Source: UBA5287 sp041672395 | GTDB lineage: Bacteria > Bacteroidota > Bacteroidia > Bacteroidales > Dysgonomonadaceae | DNA length: 30,898 nucleotides | Direction: 5' to 3' | Assembly (NCBI GenBank): GCA_041672395.1 | Contig: JBAYZS010000025.1 | Location: 1 to 30,898 of the forward strand | Shown here: in pieces, positions 26,358 through 30,898 of the stretch | How positions within the stretch are numbered: the first letter of the stretch is position 1 | Layout of the letters: every line of letters begins with the position of its first letter | Translations under genes and position numbers: made by a program | Notes under the pieces: generated by a model | What the model was told of the DNA's origin: nothing | Seen by the model: only the letters and a program-made list of their open reading frames with translations | Database searches by the model: none

Positions 26358-26405
26358 CGCTAAAGATACCATGGAAGTAACGAACTATATATTAACATAA
26401 AAATT

Positions 26406-26470
26406 GACGAAAATTTCAAATTTGGAATTAATATATTTATAGAGTGGTGATTGTTTTTGATAATGCCTCG
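26406..26470 (+). repeat. Island repeat, copy 3 (degraded)
   Basis: The first about 27 bases (GACGAAAATTTCAAATTT then GGAATTAAT) match copies 1 and 2 with only one or two differences. The rest is diverged, and the hairpin is not clearly kept. It begins 49 bases after the hydrolase stop, nearly the same distance as copy 2 from the helicase stop, and in the same orientation. Confidence 0.65.
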
Positions 26471-26572
26471 CGAATTTACCTGACAGTTCAAAAATAAATG
26501 TTATTTTTACATTTTATTTGAAAAAACAACGAACCACATTAATTAACAATTTGTAATTTTATATCTGCAATA

Positions 26573-27997
26573 ATGAAAAAATATAGTGTGATACTCTTAA
26601 TAATGTTGAGCACATTTTTGTATAGTTTTGGAAGTGAGAATAAAGCTGCTAATGCGGAACGTGACTTGATTCGAGCAATGGAGATGGTTGATAACACAAT
26701 ATCGACTCATTTTACCGGTGATGATATGAAAATGGCGCGGTTTTATAATCCTTATACTAATAAACGTTCTGATGAAACGGGCAGCGTTTGGATGTACACA
26801 AGTGGTATTGAGGCCGTAAATGCGGTATTGCACGCGTTGAAAACACACAAAGAGGTTGTGAATAAAAAAATGTATAAAAAGTATTATCAAAAATATGAAC
26901 GTTTATTGTATAATTTATATGATAATGCTGATTATTATCTGGGTACTTTCACGCTAACTTCATATACCCGCACAAACGAATGGACGGTTTACGGGGTAAA
27001 TCGTGGTGCTACAAAAGGAAAAGCAAAGGTTGCGGGCATTGAAAATGTTTATGATGATCAGATGTGGTTGGTACGAGAATTGATTGAGTCTTACAAGATA
27101 ACAGGGGATAAGGCTTTTCTTGAAAAAGCGGAATATCTGACTGAATATGTCCTAGACGGATGGGATTGTACAATTGATGAGTCAGGTAATGAACGTGGTG
27201 GTATCACTTGGGGACCAGGATATGTATCGAAACATTCTTGCAGCAATGGTCCAATGGTTAGTCCACTTGTTTGGCTCCATGAGATTTATAAGGATGAAGA
27301 TGCTACTATAACACATTACTTTATTGATAAGGAAGACAGGGTGACACGCAAACAGAACCAGATGAAAAAAAGTGACTATTACCTGATGTTTGCCAAAAAG
27401 GTTTATGATTGGCAGAAAGAGTATCTGATTCGTGAAGATGGTGTTTATGCAGATATGATGGGTGGGTGTTCGCCAAGAAATCCGGAAATTGAAATGGTAA
27501 ACGGGGTTGAATATCGTAAGGGAATTTTGTGTCGCGACAGGGTTGGTCCTGCCATTTCATATAATAGTGGTACTATGCTATCGGGAGCAGCTGATCTGTA
27601 TCGCGCAACGAACGAGAGTATTTATAAGGATGATGCGGTTTCTTTGTCAGATGCAAGTTTTGGTTACTTTGCTAAAAAAGATAAAGAGATACCAGGCTAT
27701 TATTCTTACAAAATTGATGGCTTTAATAACTGGTTCAATGGGGTGATGATGCGCGGGTATGCTGATTGTTATCCATTTTATATTAACACAGGTGGATATT
27801 TAAAAACTTTTCAACAAAATCTTGATTTTGCATATAATAAATTCCGCTACAAGGGATTATTTCCTACAAATCTACTTATGGGATGGAACAAAAATCGTGA
27901 GGAAAATAATCTCGAGGGGATGTTTAGCTTCTCGTTCGCAGCGGAATATGCCGTACTTTCCCGTTTAATGTTGAATAATAATATAAATTTAAAATAA
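26573..27997 (+). CDS. GH76-family alpha-1,6-mannanase-like secreted protein
   Basis: This 474-residue protein has an N-terminal signal peptide (about residues 1-20, no obvious lipobox). The body is an all-helical (alpha/alpha)6 barrel of the GH76 type. YDDQMWLVRELIESYKITGD near 159 carries the paired aspartates that serve as catalytic residues in this family, and GGITWGPGY followed by KHSCSNGPMVSPLVWLHEIY matches the next conserved block. GH76 enzymes cut alpha-1,6-mannose backbones; the second half is long and the exact substrate could differ. It is the first gene of an operon with two sulfatases, 35 bases before the next start. This suggests a sulfated glycan with mannose-type linkages. 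Confidence 0.75.
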   Translation: MKKYSVILLIMLSTFLYSFGSENKAANAERDLIRAMEMVDNTISTHFTGDDMKMARFYNPYTNKRSDETGSVWMYTSGIEAVNAVLHALKTHKEVVNKKMYKKYYQKYERLLYNLYDNADYYLGTFTLTSYTRTNEWTVYGVNRGATKGKAKVAGIENVYDDQMWLVRELIESYKITGDKAFLEKAEYLTEYVLDGWDCTIDESGNERGGITWGPGYVSKHSCSNGPMVSPLVWLHEIYKDEDATITHYFIDKEDRVTRKQNQMKKSDYYLMFAKKVYDWQKEYLIREDGVYADMMGGCSPRNPEIEMVNGVEYRKGILCRDRVGPAISYNSGTMLSGAADLYRATNESIYKDDAVSLSDASFGYFAKKDKEIPGYYSYKIDGFNNWFNGVMMRGYADCYPFYINTGGYLKTFQQNLDFAYNKFRYKGLFPTNLLMGWNKNREENNLEGMFSFSFAAEYAVLSRLMLNNNINLK

Positions 27998-28031
27998 TTA
28001 GGTAACACTATTAAACCTTAGATTAACAGAA

Positions 28032-29552
28032 ATGAATTGTTTTAATAAGATTAATACAGCATTACTTATTTGTGGAGTGAGCACTGGCTCCGGTTTATTG
28101 AAAGCTCAACAATCTGATAATGAAAGACCTAGGAACATACTCATGATTTTGGTGGATGATTTGAAACCTAATCTTGGGTGTTATGGAGATAGTGTAGCAA
28201 TAAGTCCCAACATTGATAAATTAGCAAATGAAGGAGTCAGGTTTAGCCGTGCTTATTGTAATCAAGCTGTAAGTGTAGCTTCTCGTTACAATCTATTAAC
28301 AGGAGCTCGTTCTACAACTTCAGGTCTTTACGATTTTGGTTTTCAATTTCGTGATGTATATCCAGATGCTGTGACTTTACCTCAGTTTTTTATGAGTAAA
28401 GGTTATCACACAGAAGCAATTGGTAAAGTTTTTCATGTTGGCCATGGTAATACAAATGATGAAGCATCATGGAGTATTCCTCATCATAAGGAAAAAATTG
28501 TTGAATATCTGTTACCTGAAAGTACTGATCGCAAGTTGACGCGTGAAGAAGCTTTTTTTGAGAATACAAGGATGTTTATTCCTGATCTTCCATCTAACGT
28601 AGAATTGCCTCGCGGTGCAGCGTGGGAGGCTCCCGATGTGTTGGATGAGGCTTATGGTGATGGAAGACTTGCGACATATGCTATTGACAGATTGCGTGAA
28701 TTAAAGAAAAATCCTGATCAACCCTTTTTCATGGCTCTTGGATTTGCAAGACCACACCTTCCCTTTTGTGTACCCAAAAAATATTGGGATATGTACAATT
28801 CTGAAGATCTTCCCATGCCTGAATATGAAAAAGATCCTGAAAATGCACCTGGAATGGCTATTAAAAGAGGGGGAGAGATAGATCAGTTTAAACCTATTCC
28901 TGCAGGGAAATATGTTTTCCCAGATTCAATTACTCGCAAACTGATTCATGGTTATTATGCTTCCATGAGCTATATGGATGTGCAGTTGGGTAGGGTTATA
29001 GACGAATTGAAAAGATTGAATATGTTAGAAAATACAATCATTGTTCTTTGGGGAGATCATGGTTGGCATTTGGGAGATCATGGATATTGGACAAAACATA
29101 CAAATTATGAGCAAGCCAATATTATTCCCCTTATAATTGTCGCACCCGGTGTAGGTGAACCAGGTAGTTCAACGAGTCAACCTACAGAAACAGTGGATAT
29201 ATATCCGACATTAACTTCTTTAGCCGGATTTGGGAAGCCTGAAGTTTCGCAGCCGATAGATGGATTGAGTTTAGTTCCGGTAATGAAAAATCCAGATAAA
29301 CGAATCAGAGATCATGCATATCATGCTTATCCTCGAGGAGGATATATTGGACGAGCTATTAGAACAGAAAGATATAGACTAGTAGAATGGAAAAACTGGA
29401 AGGATGAAGATGATATTGTTTATGAATTGTACGATTATGAAGTGGATCCATTGGAGACAAAAAATATTGCTAATGAACAGCCCAAAGTTGTAGAACAATT
29501 AAAAAAGATCCTTGCCAAACATCCCGATGCAAAAAGTCCTCCAGCAAGATAA
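28032..29552 (+). CDS. Sulfatase, iduronate-2-sulfatase-like, serine-type
   Basis: This is a 506-residue exported sulfatase (N-terminal hydrophobic signal ending near LLKAQ). It removes sulfate esters from glycans. The metal-binding pair is VDD (41-43), and the modification motif is S-V-A-S-R at 81-85, where Ser81 replaces the usual cysteine and would be turned into formylglycine by anSME. ALGFARPHLPF and WGDHGWHLGDHGYWTKHTNYEQ are typical of the iduronate-2-sulfatase-like group (S1_7 type). Alanine instead of proline at motif position 3 is accepted in this family. It sits between the GH76 enzyme and a second sulfatase and is probably co-transcribed. Confidence 0.9.
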   Translation: MNCFNKINTALLICGVSTGSGLLKAQQSDNERPRNILMILVDDLKPNLGCYGDSVAISPNIDKLANEGVRFSRAYCNQAVSVASRYNLLTGARSTTSGLYDFGFQFRDVYPDAVTLPQFFMSKGYHTEAIGKVFHVGHGNTNDEASWSIPHHKEKIVEYLLPESTDRKLTREEAFFENTRMFIPDLPSNVELPRGAAWEAPDVLDEAYGDGRLATYAIDRLRELKKNPDQPFFMALGFARPHLPFCVPKKYWDMYNSEDLPMPEYEKDPENAPGMAIKRGGEIDQFKPIPAGKYVFPDSITRKLIHGYYASMSYMDVQLGRVIDELKRLNMLENTIIVLWGDHGWHLGDHGYWTKHTNYEQANIIPLIIVAPGVGEPGSSTSQPTETVDIYPTLTSLAGFGKPEVSQPIDGLSLVPVMKNPDKRIRDHAYHAYPRGGYIGRAIRTERYRLVEWKNWKDEDDIVYELYDYEVDPLETKNIANEQPKVVEQLKKILAKHPDAKSPPAR

Positions 29553-29570
29553 TTTTATAATACTAAATAA

Positions 29571-30898
29571 ATGAATTACAAGTCTTTATTGATAACCAGT
29601 CTTTCTTTTGCAACCGTAATAGGTACAAAAGCTCAAAATATTGAGAAACCAAATATTATCTTCATACTTACAGATGATATGGGCATAGGTGATTTAAGTA
29701 CCTATGGTAGCCAAGGAATTAAAACTCCCAATCTTGATAAGATGGCTGAAGAAGGACTTAGATTTACACAATATTATTGTGCCTCACCAATAAGTTCACC
29801 CTCAAGAGCGGGTCTTTTGACAGGAAAACATCCTGCCAATTGGAATATCACAAGTTACCTTCAAACGAGACAAGGAAATAGGGCAGCAGAAATGGTTGAT
29901 TTTTTGGTGACTGATGCTCCTACATTACCTCGCATGTTAAAAGAAAATGGCTATAAGACGGCTCATTTTGGAAAATGGCATCTGGGTGGAGGAAGAGATG
30001 TACTTGATGCACCATCAATAAAGGACTATGGTTATGACGAATATACCAGTACATATGAAAGTCCTGACCCAGATTCTTTGCTCACGGCTACAGATTGGAT
30101 TTGGTCGAAAAAAGACAGCATTAAAAGATGGAACAGAACAGCATATTTTATAGATAAAACATTGGATTTTCTAAGGAATAATAAAGGTCAACCTTGTTTT
30201 ATAAATCTATGGCCTGACGATGTACATACTCCCTGGATTGGTAATTACGAACAAATGGAAATGTCTCCAAAAGGGGATAATAGCAAAAAGAATTTAAAAA
30301 CAGTTATGAGTGAGTATGACTATCAAATAGGAAGATTATTGAAAGAACTTAAAGATGAGGGATTAGATAAAAATACTATTGTGATATTTACAAGTGACAA
30401 CGGGCCAGCTCCAAGTTTTAATCAAAATAGAACCAATGGATTGCGTGGTCAGAAAGCTTCGTTATTTGAAGGAGGGATACGTATGCCTTTTATTATTTGG
30501 GGACCAAAAGCTTCTGTTCCAAAAGGGAAAGTCGATAATATTTCTGTAATTTCAGCATTAGATATTTTAATTTCAATATGTTCAATGACAAATACTCCAT
30601 TACCAGATAATTTTGATACAGATGGTGAAGATATGAGTAGAGCTTTATTTGGTAATCCTCATAAAAGAATAAAGAATATTTATTGGGAATATAGAAGAAA
30701 TGATAATCAGGCATTTCCAAAACCTCAAGGTTTAAATTTAAGTCCGAATATTGCAGTACGATCCGGCGACTGGAAATTATTAGTAAACAAAGATGGATCA
30801 GATGTTATGTTGTTTAACTTAAAGGATGATATTAAAGAAACAGATAATTTGGCACAACAGTATCCTGAGATTGTATATATGATGAAAAATTCAGCAAT
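29571..30898 (+). CDS. Second sulfatase, serine-type (partial, runs off the window)
   Basis: The frame from the ATG at 29571 is open to the window end (442 codons). A signal peptide (about 1-21, ending KAQ) precedes NIIFILTDDMGIGDLSTYG with the metal-binding DD at 35-36. The formylglycine motif S-S-P-S-R at 75-79 is followed by AGLLTGKHP. Other family motifs are FGKWHLGG, TSDNGPAP and LRGQKASLFEGGIRMPFIIWGP. It resembles arylsulfatase A / N-acetylgalactosamine-6-sulfatase-type enzymes (S1 family), a different subgroup from the neighbour. Ser75 again implies anaerobic maturation. It starts 18 bases after the first sulfatase stop. Only the C-terminal end is missing. Confidence 0.9.
   Translation, partial: MNYKSLLITSLSFATVIGTKAQNIEKPNIIFILTDDMGIGDLSTYGSQGIKTPNLDKMAEEGLRFTQYYCASPISSPSRAGLLTGKHPANWNITSYLQTRQGNRAAEMVDFLVTDAPTLPRMLKENGYKTAHFGKWHLGGGRDVLDAPSIKDYGYDEYTSTYESPDPDSLLTATDWIWSKKDSIKRWNRTAYFIDKTLDFLRNNKGQPCFINLWPDDVHTPWIGNYEQMEMSPKGDNSKKNLKTVMSEYDYQIGRLLKELKDEGLDKNTIVIFTSDNGPAPSFNQNRTNGLRGQKASLFEGGIRMPFIIWGPKASVPKGKVDNISVISALDILISICSMTNTPLPDNFDTDGEDMSRALFGNPHKRIKNIYWEYRRNDNQAFPKPQGLNLSPNIAVRSGDWKLLVNKDGSDVMLFNLKDDIKETDNLAQQYPEIVYMMKNSA

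Noticed and set aside
1..30898. CRISPR arrays, tRNA genes, transposases or prophage genes
   Set aside because: No regularly spaced repeats, cloverleaf sequences or mobile-element proteins were recognised on either strand.

Overview
The window comes from a member of the Bacteroidota, most likely an anaerobic member of the Bacteroidales. The evidence is a SusC/SusD polysaccharide-import operon, several lipoproteins of the DUF4959/DUF5126/DUF5000/DUF4998 families that are largely confined to this phylum, promoters of the TAnnTTTG type, and two sulfatases with a serine rather than a cysteine at the formylglycine position, which anaerobes mature with anSME.

Layout. (1) 1-6500 is a housekeeping block: a partial fluoride channel gene (crcB, minus strand), the ribosome-assembly GTPases era and der, a DUF349-repeat protein, and a secreted SnoaL-like protein. 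Clear hairpin terminators separate der, the DUF349 gene and the SnoaL-like gene from what follows. (2) 6595-16994 is a carbohydrate locus: a plus-strand parallel-beta-helix glycosidase lipoprotein converges on a four-gene minus-strand operon (SusC, SusD and two DUF5000-type surface lipoproteins). This operon ends at a shared terminator and begins at a well-formed promoter with a perfect 12-bp palindrome at the predicted transcription start. A WYL-domain regulator lies just upstream. (3) 17156-26470 is an accessory, visibly A+T-richer stretch: a small BamE-like membrane protein; a giant DUF4011-helicase-Vsr-like nuclease-DUF3320 protein split by one in-frame TAG; a toxin-antitoxin pair (MqsR-like toxin, MqsA-like antitoxin with an added DUF4065/Panacea domain); and a shortened ADP-ribosylglycohydrolase. 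Three direct copies of one intergenic repeat, each downstream of a gene or gene group, delimit the helicase segment and the toxin-antitoxin/hydrolase segment, so the stretch looks like two cassettes. (4) 26573-30898 is a second carbohydrate operon: a GH76-type alpha-mannanase and two sulfatases, the last cut by the window end.

How they fit together. Regions 2 and 4 probably serve uptake and breakdown of one or two glycans, at least one of them sulfated. Region 3 looks like a defence or stress island lodged between them. The observations most worth following are the repeat-delimited cassettes, the amber codon in the helicase-nuclease gene, and the deleted hydrolase sitting in the toxin-antitoxin operon. 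No tRNA, rRNA, CRISPR array, transposase or integrase was recognised.
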